DNA of 33,822 nucleotides, taken from positions 1 through 33,822 of the forward strand of contig CBCTZG010000029.1 in the NCBI GenBank assembly GCA_965151315.1. The letters are read 5' to 3'. The stretch comes from Avimonoglobus sp965151315 (GTDB taxonomy: Bacteria; Bacillota; Clostridia; UBA1381). Both the position numbers and the translations under genes were made by a program. Below, one piece after another: positions 1-7,839 of this stretch. Positions within the stretch are counted from its first letter, which is position 1, and every line of letters begins with the position of its first letter. The notes beneath the pieces were generated by a model, which had not been told where the DNA came from, did no database searches, and was given only the letters and a program-made list of their open reading frames with translations.

Positions 1-26
1 GTAGGGCTATGCCCGAAAATGAAATA

Positions 27-57
27 CCCCCCGTTATACGGGGGGATATTTATTTTT
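27..57 (+). terminator. Rho-independent terminator
   Basis: An 8-bp perfect stem (CCCCCCGT at 27-34, ACGGGGGG at 38-45) with a 3-nt loop is followed by a T-rich run at 48-57. It would end a transcript entering from left of the window and insulate the ABC operon. The gene it serves is not visible. Confidence 0.8.
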
Positions 58-113
58 CAGAAAAATCTCCACACAAAACACATAATATCTTCAAATCCAC
101 TCCATATTGAGCT

Positions 114-150
114 GGTATCCTTTCTGTATCATCTCAAACAGAAAGGAACC
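114..150 (+). promoter_or_regulatory. Leader hairpin covering the ribosome-binding site of the ABC operon
   Basis: GGTATCCTTTCTG at 114-126 pairs with CAGAAAGGAACC at 139-150, giving 12 base pairs with one bulged A (117) and a 12-nt loop. The right arm contains the AAAGGA that serves the ATG at 158. Folding would block ribosome access to the first gene of the operon. The pairing is directly visible; a regulatory role is inference. No ligand-binding domain is recognised, and there is only about 60 nt between the upstream terminator and this hairpin. Confidence 0.5.
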
Positions 151-157
151 AGATACA

Positions 158-1018
158 ATGGAAATCAACATTCAAAATGTCAGCATGACATACCCAAACG
201 GGAAACAGGCTCTAAAAGACCTCACGCTTGACCTGCGCGCGCCAAGCCTGATCGGGCTGCTGGGGCCGAACGGCGCCGGGAAATCCACCTTGATGAAGCT
301 GCTGGTGACGGCGCTGTTGCCCACCTCCGGCACGATTCAGGTGGACGGCCGCTCTCTTGCCAAATCAGAACGTGCATTAAAATCCCGGCTCGGTTATCTG
401 CCGCAGGATTTTGGACTCTTCGACGAGCTCACTGTGACACAGTTTTTGGACTACATGGCGGCCCTAAAGGGGCTTCGCAATCCAAAAGCTGCCGTTTGCG
501 AGGTGATAAAAGCGGTTAACCTTGAAGAAAAGAAAAGGACGCGTATCCGCGCACTATCCGGGGGACAGCGTCAGCGCGTCGGCATTGCACAGGCTCTGCT
601 TGGCGACCCGCCGTTCCTGATTTTTGACGAACCTACGGTGGGTCTGGACCCCGAAGAACGGATCCATTTCCGGAATCTGTTTTCTCAAACGGCGCAAAAC
701 CGTCTGGTGCTGTTGTCTACCCATATCATAGAGGACGTGCAGTCGGTATGCAACCAACTTATTGTAATCAATCACGGCAGGATATTGTTTGCCGGTACGC
801 CGGAGCAGTTGATCCGGTCTGCTGCGGGACATGTCGGCATGTTTTTGGAGCAGAATATTGCGCAGGAACGTGGGCTGCATATTACGGCGCGGGTTAATAC
901 GGGTAGCGGTGTCCGCTGCCGGGTGGTTGCAGATACGCTGCCCGGCTATGTCACGCCGGACGAACCAACATTGGAGGATGCGTATCTTTACCTGATCTCT
1001 AAGGAGGTGCGCCAATGA
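158..1018 (+). CDS. ABC transporter ATP-binding protein
   Basis: Cytoplasmic ATPase subunit of an ABC exporter, 286 residues. Visible in order: Walker A GPNGAGKST near residue 37, Q-loop LGYLPQDFG, signature LSGGQRQRVGIAQAL, Walker B FLIFDEPTVGLDPEE, and the H-loop STHI. The C-terminal tail of about 70 residues is typical of ABC-2 drug or peptide exporters. The ATG at 158 is chosen because AAAGGA sits 11-16 nt upstream; an in-frame TTG at 107 has no such site. The stop overlaps the next start as ATGA, so it is translationally coupled to the permease/peptidase gene. The substrate cannot be read from the sequence. Confidence 0.95.
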   Translation: MEINIQNVSMTYPNGKQALKDLTLDLRAPSLIGLLGPNGAGKSTLMKLLVTALLPTSGTIQVDGRSLAKSERALKSRLGYLPQDFGLFDELTVTQFLDYMAALKGLRNPKAAVCEVIKAVNLEEKKRTRIRALSGGQRQRVGIAQALLGDPPFLIFDEPTVGLDPEERIHFRNLFSQTAQNRLVLLSTHIIEDVQSVCNQLIVINHGRILFAGTPEQLIRSAAGHVGMFLEQNIAQERGLHITARVNTGSGVRCRVVADTLPGYVTPDEPTLEDAYLYLISKEVRQ

Positions 1019-3204
1019 AAACGCTGAAGGATTTTTCACTTGAATTGGGACGGCTGCTGCAAAGCTGCCTGACGTGGCTTGTTCTTCTTCTGGCAGTTAT
1101 CTCGCCTGTGGCAGGACTGACGCTCTATAAGAGCGCCACTGCCGAAACCATGCTGTCCATGTACCTTGCCAATCCGGCGATTGCCGGCGGTGTGGTGAGC
1201 AGTATCCTGTTCGGTCTGCTTACCGTCTATGAGCTGGACCGCTCCGGCCGCAGCCGCGTGGATATTTTGATGAATGCCATAGTTTCGCCAATGCGCAGCG
1301 CCCTGATACGGATGCTGGCGCTGATCGTTACGGCGTTGCTTGGACTGCTTCTTACCATGCTGGTGTGGCTCCCCATCACCTTTGCGCAGGCCGGCGCTGT
1401 ATTGGACATGACAAATTACTGTCTTGCCTATCTGCTTTTTATGGGGCTTGCCCTGCCTTGCTCGATTCTGGCGTCTGCCGCTTGCTACCAGTTTACGCAG
1501 AGAGCCGATTTGTCTATCGTTTTGTTCGCAGCTTTTGCGGCTCTGAGCCTAACGATATGGGCGGACAACTGGCAGCTGTGCTGGCTCAACCCCTGCGTAT
1601 GGGCACTGTCGGACGATTTTACCAACTACCGTATTTTCCGCTCCGTCCTGTATATGCGCCTGACGTGGCTTGCGGCGCTTAGCGGCGTGTGGGGATTGTC
1701 CTGGTGCTGTATCCGTCAGCACGGGAAGGGGCTTTTTGGATCCCTGCTCCGCAGCAGCCGTCGGGTATACCGCCCTGTTATCGCTGTATTCCTGATTGCT
1801 TGCTCGGGCGCTGCCTATGCCGCCCAGCCAATCGTGGATCACAGCAACCCGGATGAAGCTGCCATGACATTTTTGGAGATACCATATCTCGAAGGCGTTG
1901 TCTGCACCGGCCGAAGCGCGGAAGTTTATCCGGATACCGCCGCAGGCACGGTAACAGGCAGAGCGACTTATAGATTTCTAAATTCTTCCGGGCAGGCGCA
2001 AACGGCGGCCTTTGGCATCACCCCGGGTTATACCGTTTCTTCGGTAAAAGCGAACGGAGAGGACGTACCCTTTTCCGTCGGGGATTATCAGGAGTTTAAC
2101 GAAGCCATGCTGGAGGCCGAAATCCCCGCAGTTTCGGAAGCAGAGCTTGTAGTGGAATACGGCGGTTTCCCGCAGGAAAGCCGCAATATGTCTGAGATGC
2201 AGGGCAGCGCAGAGATCAGTGATGAATATATCTGCCTTGAAAATGCGGCGCTTGCGCCGCGGCTTATGAATGTAATGCCCGATGAAGGGATGTATCCTGC
2301 CACGATAGAGATCACCCTGCCCAATGGAATGACCGTGATCCCCTTCTGTGCAAGCGAAGCGGAGCTTGTGACGGAACATGAGGACGGCACCGCCACATGG
2401 CGCTATGAGGACAACGGCACGGGCGGGATTTTATACGCCGGAGACTACATATGCGAGGAGATCGAAGCAGGCGGCATTACTATCGAATTCTACTACGGAC
2501 GCAAGCACCGGCCGGTGATGGAATCCGCCGGGGCTGTAGATGCTGTCCGTGCAGTCGTTAATTACTGTACCGAACACTATGGACCGCTTTCGTTTGGTAT
2601 GGGAGACAGGCTCAAGCTCATCCAGAGCAGGGTAGCCGGAGGCGGATATGCCGCGGACGGTGCAAGCTTGCTGGACGAGGCAGATTTTACCGCTGCGAAT
2701 TTAGGAGACACCGGAAAAGGAGCCGGTTCTGGCGAAGTCATGATCCACGAGCTTGTTCACCAGTGGTGGGGGCTTGCCAATATGTTTGACAGCACAAATG
2801 AGACGGATCCCTGGTCGGCGGAGGGGCTGACTGTCTACACGACCTACCGCATTGTCAAAGAGCTGTACGGTGAAGACTACGCCAAGCAATATTATATAGA
2901 CCAATGGCAGAAGGAAGTGGACGACTACTATTTGAATTTCTATGTCCGAAGCCCCGCATATCTGGAAAAATTGCCGGAGGAGAAACGGCTGGAGGTTTTG
3001 GGTAGCCTTACCCATGTGCGCCAATACTGCGAGATGCCACTGAAAATATTAAAGGCAGAGCAGCTTGTGGGGGGCGAGGAAGCGATGGACAGGATACTCC
3101 ATGAACTGTTCAACCGTGAGCTTGACCCGTATAACCCATATCTGACCTATCAAAACTTTTTGGACGCCTGCGGGCTGGGAGAGGAGGACTTAAACCTTGA
3201 TTAA
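1015..3204 (+). CDS. ABC-2 type permease fused to an M1-like metallopeptidase
   Basis: A 729-residue protein. About residues 1-280 are membrane-spanning, with six or seven hydrophobic segments resembling an ABC-2 permease. The rest resembles an M1 aminopeptidase: a beta-sheet region followed by the zinc motif HELVHQWWG (H578, E579, H582) and a probable third ligand E603 in DPWSAEGLTVYTTYRI. The gap between the motif and that Glu is 20 residues instead of the usual 18, and no GAMEN exopeptidase motif is seen, so exact activity is uncertain. ABC permease/M1 fusions are a known uncharacterised arrangement. The gene overlaps the ATPase by 4 bp and the next permease by 8 bp. I infer the peptidase domain lies outside the membrane and handles a peptide moved or sensed by the transporter. 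Confidence 0.85.
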   Translation: MKTLKDFSLELGRLLQSCLTWLVLLLAVISPVAGLTLYKSATAETMLSMYLANPAIAGGVVSSILFGLLTVYELDRSGRSRVDILMNAIVSPMRSALIRMLALIVTALLGLLLTMLVWLPITFAQAGAVLDMTNYCLAYLLFMGLALPCSILASAACYQFTQRADLSIVLFAAFAALSLTIWADNWQLCWLNPCVWALSDDFTNYRIFRSVLYMRLTWLAALSGVWGLSWCCIRQHGKGLFGSLLRSSRRVYRPVIAVFLIACSGAAYAAQPIVDHSNPDEAAMTFLEIPYLEGVVCTGRSAEVYPDTAAGTVTGRATYRFLNSSGQAQTAAFGITPGYTVSSVKANGEDVPFSVGDYQEFNEAMLEAEIPAVSEAELVVEYGGFPQESRNMSEMQGSAEISDEYICLENAALAPRLMNVMPDEGMYPATIEITLPNGMTVIPFCASEAELVTEHEDGTATWRYEDNGTGGILYAGDYICEEIEAGGITIEFYYGRKHRPVMESAGAVDAVRAVVNYCTEHYGPLSFGMGDRLKLIQSRVAGGGYAADGASLLDEADFTAANLGDTGKGAGSGEVMIHELVHQWWGLANMFDSTNETDPWSAEGLTVYTTYRIVKELYGEDYAKQYYIDQWQKEVDDYYLNFYVRSPAYLEKLPEEKRLEVLGSLTHVRQYCEMPLKILKAEQLVGGEEAMDRILHELFNRELDPYNPYLTYQNFLDACGLGEEDLNLD

Positions 3205-3907
3205 GATATTTCTATATGAGTGCAAAAGACTGATTTTAAATAAGTTTTTCTTCGGGATTTTATTCGTACTGCTGTTTTATGGCTGGCAGGTGCTGAGTAA
3301 CGCGACCATTTTAGGCGTATCCCATACCGCGCCTTTCTCGGCATGGAGCTTTGGGGATTACCTGAGCCGGATGCTGCCGCTACTCTGGATTGGGGCATTG
3401 TTTTTCCTAACCTTCTTCACTTCTGCGAAGGCGCGCCGTACGGCTGTTCTTACCGACGCAACGCAGACAAGCCCCCGCCGGTACGCGCTGGCACGCTGCG
3501 GCGCCGCTCTTACGGGAGCCGTGCTGCTGACGCTCGCCTGCCTTGTAGAAGCCGCCGTATTTTACGGCAGATATTTTGGATGGTATGCTTGGGGAGGACT
3601 GCTTATACCCGCTTTGGTCACACTACTTCCTCCGCTTGTATTTGCTTTGGGCAGCGGCTGGCTGCTGGGAAGAATCAGGCCGTGGCTGATATATGTCTGG
3701 ATGGCTGTCCCGTTTGCGTGTATGGCGCTTCCTCTGCCAGAGGCGCTAAGACTATGGAACGGAAGCTTTTTTAGCGAGTATCCTCTGACGCTTGGAATAC
3801 TGGATCCTGCTTTCTCTTTGCCTGTATCCGTTGTTTTGGCGCAATGCGCTATATTGATATGCGGCATACTTTTGCTGGTTTACAGGTCTGGGAAAACCCA
3901 TCAATAA
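3197..3907 (+). CDS. ABC transporter small membrane subunit
   Basis: A 236-residue, very hydrophobic protein with about six membrane spans and a short basic N-terminus (IKIFLYECKRL), as in ABC-2 permease subunits. The start is TTG at 3197: GAGGAGGA at 3181-3188 lies 8 nt upstream and there is no suitable ATG. It overlaps the preceding gene by 8 bp. With the ATPase and the permease/peptidase it probably forms one exporter complex, this being the second membrane half. No family-specific motif was recognised beyond topology. Confidence 0.8.
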   Translation: MIKIFLYECKRLILNKFFFGILFVLLFYGWQVLSNATILGVSHTAPFSAWSFGDYLSRMLPLLWIGALFFLTFFTSAKARRTAVLTDATQTSPRRYALARCGAALTGAVLLTLACLVEAAVFYGRYFGWYAWGGLLIPALVTLLPPLVFALGSGWLLGRIRPWLIYVWMAVPFACMALPLPEALRLWNGSFFSEYPLTLGILDPAFSLPVSVVLAQCAILICGILLLVYRSGKTHQ

Positions 3908-3910
3908 AAC

Positions 3911-3940
3911 GAAAAGAGCGGCCAAACACCGCTCTTTCGC
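3911..3940. terminator. Shared hairpin terminator between convergent genes
   Basis: AAAGAGCGG at 3913-3921 pairs with CCGCTCTTT at 3929-3937 around a 7-nt loop. On the minus strand it is followed by a T-rich stretch (TTCGTTTTATT), so it best serves the leftward xre gene. On the plus strand the T-run is poor, but the hairpin lies right after the ABC operon and may serve both. Confidence 0.7.
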
Positions 3941-3944
3941 TTAT

Positions 3945-4211
3945 TCAAGATTGCAAGTCAGCCCCTTCTCCGCACAACCACTCCATACTCACATTTAAAG
4001 CCTTGGATAAAAGCATGAGTTCCAGATCACATACATGACGCTGATTTCTCTCAATCTGTGAAATGATCCGTTTCGTCATATTTTCGTATCCCATAAATTG
4101 AATACGCTGCGCCAATTCCTCCTGCGTGATCGGAGGTTTCTGCAGTGCCCGTCCCAGCCGGACACGACTTCCGCACATATTGCCAGAGATTAGAAACAGG
4201 GTTCTTGCCAT
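3945..4211 (-). CDS. XRE-family DNA-binding regulator, copy 1
   Basis: An 88-residue protein with a Cro/C1-type helix-turn-helix: GSRVRLGRAL, then PITQEELAQRIQ, the turn, and MTKRIISQIERNQRHV as recognition region, ending in ALNVSMEWLCGEG. It is nearly identical to the gene at 11559-11819, including a 65-bp stretch with no base changes (4022-4086 against 11629-11693). Unlike copy 2, no clear Shine-Dalgarno site precedes its ATG; the upstream bases diverge from copy 2 right at the start codon. It may therefore be weakly expressed or a decaying duplicate. It could act as a repressor; its target is not shown. Confidence 0.8.
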   Translation of the reverse strand: MARTLFLISGNMCGSRVRLGRALQKPPITQEELAQRIQFMGYENMTKRIISQIERNQRHVCDLELMLLSKALNVSMEWLCGEGADLQS

Positions 4212-4249
4212 AAAAGCTACAATCTATATTTTTTAAATTAGCAGTCAGC

Positions 4250-4284
4250 AAGAACATTTCTATCTCAGTATATTGAATGTTCTT
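4250..4284. promoter_or_regulatory. Inverted repeat upstream of xre copy 1
   Basis: AAGAACATT at 4250-4258 and AATGTTCTT at 4276-4284 form a perfect 9-bp inverted repeat with a 17-bp spacer. It lies between xre copy 1 and the end of the SLH gene. No T-run follows on either strand, so it is more likely a protein-binding site than a terminator. Function unknown. Confidence 0.3.
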
Positions 4285-4335
4285 CTTTGCCGTATATGCT
4301 ATCGTTTCAGAAGAATAATGTCTATAAAATAATAA

Positions 4336-5652
4336 TTACTCAAGTATTTTTTTGATTTCAGAAAACCGCAGAATATATTTTTCCGGCTTATACCAAGGCT
4401 TATCATATCCAAGCCCTTGTTCAGATGCTATTTTTTCTTCATTATCTAAAAAGGCTTTTTCCTCATCTGTAAACTCAACTGCGCCATCAATGATCAGTGC
4501 TTCGGCACTGTCATTGATTCCCGCTCCTGTGAAAAAAAGCATATCTTCCGGAATACCAATCCCAATCCATTTTACAGCATCAGTAGATGCCCATATCCTA
4601 TTACACCTCACATCTTGTAAGGTCGTTTCATATCTGTTTGAATAGAAAGGCTGGTCATAATATGGCTGCCACGAAAAGTACAATCCGCTTTCTTCATCAA
4701 AAATAATGGATTTTTTTTCTATGCCCATCACAAAATCGGTTTTTTCCAATTCCAAAACCGAAGTCTCTTTTTGCGGTGGACTTCCCTTGAACCAATTAAT
4801 ATTGTCATAGGAATAATATTCTTTGTTCTTATCGTAAGGCGCATTTACAAAACAACTATATTCCCAAGCATACCTTGCGCCGTCTATGTCTATTCCTTCC
4901 GGCAGGTTCTGATAAACCCTTTCGCCTTCCACATCCTCATATAAAACGTTCCAATTTTCCCGGTCGTATGAATATAAAAGCTTAGCAGGTAAAATTCTAA
5001 AATAACCATTTGTTGTTGCGATCGGTTCTTCTTCAAATCCTTGCCAGCTTTTTGGATAATAATCAATATATACTTCTCCGTTGTATGCATCACATCCGAG
5101 TTTCTCCATTAAATCGTATGTAACGATTGTGTTATCAAGATTATTCAAAATGATATATAAATCGCCCATTGTAATATTATTTGTAACAACTGCCCATACA
5201 TCCTGAAGAAGCCCCATGTTAAGTGCGTATGTTACATATCCAGTTGGATATACGCCATACTTGGCAATGATGTCCGAATCCGTCAAAAAAACTCTGCATA
5301 TCATGGTCGCAGCGTCTTGGTAGGTGATATTATCGTCCGGCCTGAATTCTCCGTTGCCGACCCCGCTAATAATAGATAGTTTTTTGAGGTACATAATATC
5401 ATCATAATTGGGATGTTCTGCCGTTACATCACAAAAATGCTCTTCATTTCCATCATGGACGCTGACTCCTTTTTCAGACAAAAGCGAGGCCAAATAGCTT
5501 GAAAATACACCTCTGGTTACTGCCATGTTTTTTTCTTCTTCGCTGAGTTCTTGCGAGAAATCATAAGCTGTGTCTGTCGCAAAGCAAGTTGGAATTTGAA
5601 CTGTACAGATTAATATAATGCAAATTATAAATATAAATCTTTTACCTTTCAT
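4336..5652 (-). CDS. SLH-domain surface protein with BNR-like repeats
   Basis: A 438-residue exported protein. A signal peptide (basic start, hydrophobic core, cut near CFA-TD) is followed by about two SLH repeats at residues 45-170 (FCDVTAEHPNYDDIMYLKKL and GEFRPDDNITYQDAATMICR), which attach proteins to secondary cell-wall polymer. The C-terminal half holds at least three short motifs of the type YSYDRENW, YSYDNINW and STDAVKW, resembling sialidase-type BNR (Asp-box) repeats, so a beta-propeller is possible. No catalytic residues can be assigned. The ATG at 5652 is chosen because AAGGAAGGTG lies 6 nt upstream; a GTG at 5661 overlaps that site. It is the last leftward gene after the agr cassette and may have its own promoter. 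Confidence 0.75.
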   Translation of the reverse strand: MKGKRFIFIICIILICTVQIPTCFATDTAYDFSQELSEEEKNMAVTRGVFSSYLASLLSEKGVSVHDGNEEHFCDVTAEHPNYDDIMYLKKLSIISGVGNGEFRPDDNITYQDAATMICRVFLTDSDIIAKYGVYPTGYVTYALNMGLLQDVWAVVTNNITMGDLYIILNNLDNTIVTYDLMEKLGCDAYNGEVYIDYYPKSWQGFEEEPIATTNGYFRILPAKLLYSYDRENWNVLYEDVEGERVYQNLPEGIDIDGARYAWEYSCFVNAPYDKNKEYYSYDNINWFKGSPPQKETSVLELEKTDFVMGIEKKSIIFDEESGLYFSWQPYYDQPFYSNRYETTLQDVRCNRIWASTDAVKWIGIGIPEDMLFFTGAGINDSAEALIIDGAVEFTDEEKAFLDNEEKIASEQGLGYDKPWYKPEKYILRFSEIKKILE

Positions 5653-5760
5653 CAAAAACACCTTCCTTGTATAATAGAGTAGTAGTTATTAAAACCCTTT
5701 TGGTTGTGCTATACTGTAAGGGATGCTTGCGGTTATGGTAAACGCTTATTTTTATGATGT

Positions 5761-5797
5761 ATATAACCAGAGGGGTGATTTTCCCCTCTGGTTATAT
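5761..5797 (-). terminator. Strong hairpin after the second secreted-protein gene
   Basis: ATATAACCAGAGGGG (5761-5775) pairs perfectly with 5783-5797, a 15-bp stem with a 7-nt loop, 7 nt past the stop of the gene ending at 5804. No T-run follows on the minus strand, so it may be a 3'-stabilising or processing hairpin rather than a full terminator. Confidence 0.55.
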
Positions 5798-5803
5798 ATT
5801 CAA

Positions 5804-6379
5804 TTACTGGCCGTATACATAAAGACTTACATGAGATTCTCCCGCATCAAGAGGAGTTGTAATGAGATAATACTGGTGTGTTGCTGTTAATGGAACTGAC
5901 AATGTATATCCCTCTACGCTAACATGGAGATCATTGTCAAAAATAACCCTGTCCGTTGTTTTATCAATAATTTGAAGATTGATATTACACGGTTCATTGT
6001 TGATTGTGCATGTTCTGTGAATTCTCATTGTACAGGAAGATGTCGCCCTAAATAAAAATGGAGAATAATAAACATTTCCATATTCCATATTATAATCAAA
6101 AACAGCTCCACTCGCGGGAAGATTAACTACTTCAGTCGGAATAGCTCTTGAATTTACATTTTCGTCCAAGTAACTTGGATTAGTAGTTCCTTCTCCATAG
6201 TACACTTTTTCTCCGTTCTCAATTTTACTTTTAATCATTTCTGTTACATCATCAGAAAAATTGTATTGCTCAACCTCATTGACGTTCAAAAATTTTGCAT
6301 TAAAATCAGAAGCCTGTACACATATCATAGAAGTTATGGTCAATGCAACCATTAATAATAAAGATATTGTCTTTTTCAT
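5804..6379 (-). CDS. Small secreted protein, paralogue of the neighbouring gene
   Basis: A 191-residue protein with a clear signal peptide (MKKTISLLLMVALTITSM, cut near VQA-SD). The mature part is probably all beta: a GAVFDYNMEYGNVYYSPF segment, then FRATSSCTMRIHRT, LQIIDKTTDRVIF and a C-terminal strand pair ending SHVSLYVYG. The same order of elements (F-x-A-T-S, K-x-T-x-x-V-I/V, Y-Y-x-x) appears in the gene at 6397-6897, so the two are diverged duplicates. The ATG at 6379 is preferred: GGAAAGG sits 9 nt upstream. It follows that paralogue by 17 bp and is probably co-transcribed with agrBD. No family recognised; the pattern resembles small beta-sandwich or carbohydrate-binding-like modules. 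Confidence 0.7.
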   Translation of the reverse strand: MKKTISLLLMVALTITSMICVQASDFNAKFLNVNEVEQYNFSDDVTEMIKSKIENGEKVYYGEGTTNPSYLDENVNSRAIPTEVVNLPASGAVFDYNMEYGNVYYSPFLFRATSSCTMRIHRTCTINNEPCNINLQIIDKTTDRVIFDNDLHVSVEGYTLSVPLTATHQYYLITTPLDAGESHVSLYVYGQ

Positions 6380-6396
6380 CAAAATCATCCTTTCCT

Positions 6397-6897
6397 TTAA
6401 TCAGTAATTGTGAATTTTCCAGCAGCTCCGTTTATGGTAGGATTTGAAAGCTCTATATAGTATCCTCTTCCTTTTTCTAAATACGTGAATGGAAGCCAAA
6501 ATTCTTGTTCAAAACCTTTAAGAACTGTAATGGTGTCATTGTATACAACATTACCGGTATCTTTTCTAATTACTTTCATCGTTAAATTATGCGAGTTTGA
6601 AGTTGCTTCAAAAAACATTCTTATACCAGTAGTTGTTGTTTGAGGCGAAATAACAAAATCGGAATACTGTTTTGAATAGTTAGAAAAGTCATACGTAAAA
6701 CTTCCTGTATCATAAGGAAGAAGCACCACTGAATTAGAATTTGGAATTCCATTCCCTTTTGTCATCTGCCCGGAATAATACTCAACGCCATCGTGTAAGT
6801 AGTCAGGATTATCTGCCGCGCTTGCTGGAAGACAGAGAGATCCTATTGATGCTACAGTAACAAGACACAGTGCAACAGTCTTTTTGAATTTTTTCAT
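6397..6897 (-). CDS. Small secreted protein directly downstream of agrD
   Basis: A 166-residue exported protein. The signal peptide spans residues 1-28 (KKFKKTVALCLVTVASIGSL, cut after ASA). The mature part shows alternating beta-strand patterns, with TGSFTYDFSNYSKQYSDF, FFEATSNSHNLTMKVIRKD, GNVVYNDTITVL and a C-terminal GKFTITD, shared in order with the gene at 5804-6379. The ATG at 6897 has GGAAAGG 9 nt upstream, and the ribosome-binding regions of both paralogues are almost base-identical. It lies 114 bp downstream of agrD behind a hairpin cluster. A role as a quorum-controlled exoprotein is inference from position only; no known toxin, enzyme or adhesin motif is visible. Confidence 0.7.
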   Translation of the reverse strand: MKKFKKTVALCLVTVASIGSLCLPASAADNPDYLHDGVEYYSGQMTKGNGIPNSNSVVLLPYDTGSFTYDFSNYSKQYSDFVISPQTTTTGIRMFFEATSNSHNLTMKVIRKDTGNVVYNDTITVLKGFEQEFWLPFTYLEKGRGYYIELSNPTINGAAGKFTITD

Positions 6898-6949
6898 GTA
6901 AATCATCCTTTCCGCTTTTATAATACAAATATTATAAGCACTATTTAGT

Positions 6950-7013
6950 TATGCAGATATGCATGCATATCTGCATAGGGATACATCCCTATGCAAACGG
7001 CATTTACACCGTT
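6950..7013 (-). repeat. Cluster of three hairpins between agrD and the secreted-protein genes
   Basis: Reading leftwards from the agrD stop: AACGG/CCGTT (7013-7009 with 7000-6996); GCATAGGGAT paired with ATCCCTATGC (6994-6973); and a 28-bp perfect palindrome at 6950-6977 with half-site TATGCAGATATGCA. The last two share bases 6973-6977, so they cannot both form fully. None is followed by a T-run, so this is not a standard terminator. Possible roles are an RNA-processing site, a stability element or a DNA operator. An AT-rich stretch with TATAAT-like bases follows at 6920-6945, so a promoter for the secreted genes is possible. Confidence 0.55.
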
Positions 7014-7185
7014 ATCGTTTATTAAATTTTTTGAAACTGTCAAGCCCTTCCGGCTCTTCCGGTTCATAGTACGGGAAGCAACAAGAAGTGTTTGCGGATA
7101 TTGCTACGAATGCAAATGCGCATGAGGCAATGACCGCGCCATACTTGACGACAAGTTTCTTTGCTGTGTTCTGAATTTTGTTCAT
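7012..7185 (-). CDS. agrD: AgrD-type cyclic thiolactone autoinducer precursor
   Basis: A 57-residue precursor peptide. It has an amphipathic/hydrophobic leader (KLVVKYGAVIASCAFAFVAI), a central NTSCCFPYY, then the acidic recognition segment EPEEPEGLDSF typical of AgrD and a basic end. By comparison with staphylococcal AgrD, where Cys is four residues before the cleavage point and followed by a D/E-E-P motif, the ring is most likely C36-F-P-Y-Y40 with the tail ending in ...TSC35. The second Cys (C35) just outside the ring is unusual. The ATG at 7185 is chosen: AGAGGAAG lies 8 nt upstream; an in-frame GTG at 7194 lies too close to that site. It sits 40 bp after agrB, the usual maturation partner. 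Confidence 0.9.
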   Translation of the reverse strand: MNKIQNTAKKLVVKYGAVIASCAFAFVAISANTSCCFPYYEPEEPEGLDSFKKFNKR

Positions 7186-7225
7186 TTTCTGCACTTCCTC
7201 TCCAACAACAAGAAAACATTTACCC

Positions 7226-7813
7226 TTATTCCTTCTCAGCTATTTTACCCTTTATGACTGCGGCGATCATAGAGAATGCCACAGCAGCCTGTCCAAACGC
7301 TAATGAAACGGCGAACCGGCTTTCGGGGAAAACAGCCGCTGATAACAAAACCATTGCTGTTTCAGCCAAACAGATTCTGATGTTGAACTTTCGATAATAT
7401 TTCCGCTCTGCATCATTTACAGATTTGTTTTTATGTATTACCGGGGCTGCGGACAGTATCATCGTCATTGTAAAAGCCGTGGCTGATAAAGCGGCCGCTA
7501 AATATGCTTTTACAGGCAGTATATACATAACAATAGTGAAGCCGGCGTAGACCGCAAGCGATACAAAGTAGCACCTTAATTTTGTATCGGCATGATATCC
7601 TCCCGCATACACCCTTAACGGAATAAATGATGCGAAGAACAACAGTGTTTGAAGAAAGTTCCTCATAACAGCTGCTATTACAAGTATACTTGCCACTTCG
7701 AGCGCAGACGATATAAACACGTCCAGACCATACCGGCATTTATCAATATCTTCTTTTTGAATGATCCCCTGATTCCACAACGTATCGGCGATCATGCCTG
7801 ATATACTTCTCAT
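7226..7813 (-). CDS. agrB: AgrB-type peptide-maturing membrane protease
   Basis: A 195-residue membrane protein of the accessory gene regulator B family. It cuts the AgrD precursor at the C-terminal end of the signal peptide and forms the thiolactone. The catalytic pair is visible as H74 and C81 in RVYAGGYHADTKLRCYF, with the 7-residue spacing found in AgrB. Four to six hydrophobic segments follow and precede it. The ATG at 7813 has AAAGGGG 8 nt upstream. It is immediately upstream of agrD in the direction of transcription and separated from agrC by two terminators. Confidence 0.93.
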   Translation of the reverse strand: MRSISGMIADTLWNQGIIQKEDIDKCRYGLDVFISSALEVASILVIAAVMRNFLQTLLFFASFIPLRVYAGGYHADTKLRCYFVSLAVYAGFTIVMYILPVKAYLAAALSATAFTMTMILSAAPVIHKNKSVNDAERKYYRKFNIRICLAETAMVLLSAAVFPESRFAVSLAFGQAAVAFSMIAAVIKGKIAEKE

Positions 7814-7839
7814 TCGCCTTGCCCCTTTCCTGTAATGCT

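Noticed and set aside
19..231. A 70-codon frame at the left edge
   Set aside because: It crosses the terminator at 27-57 and overlaps the ABC ATPase start in another frame, with no ribosome-binding site.
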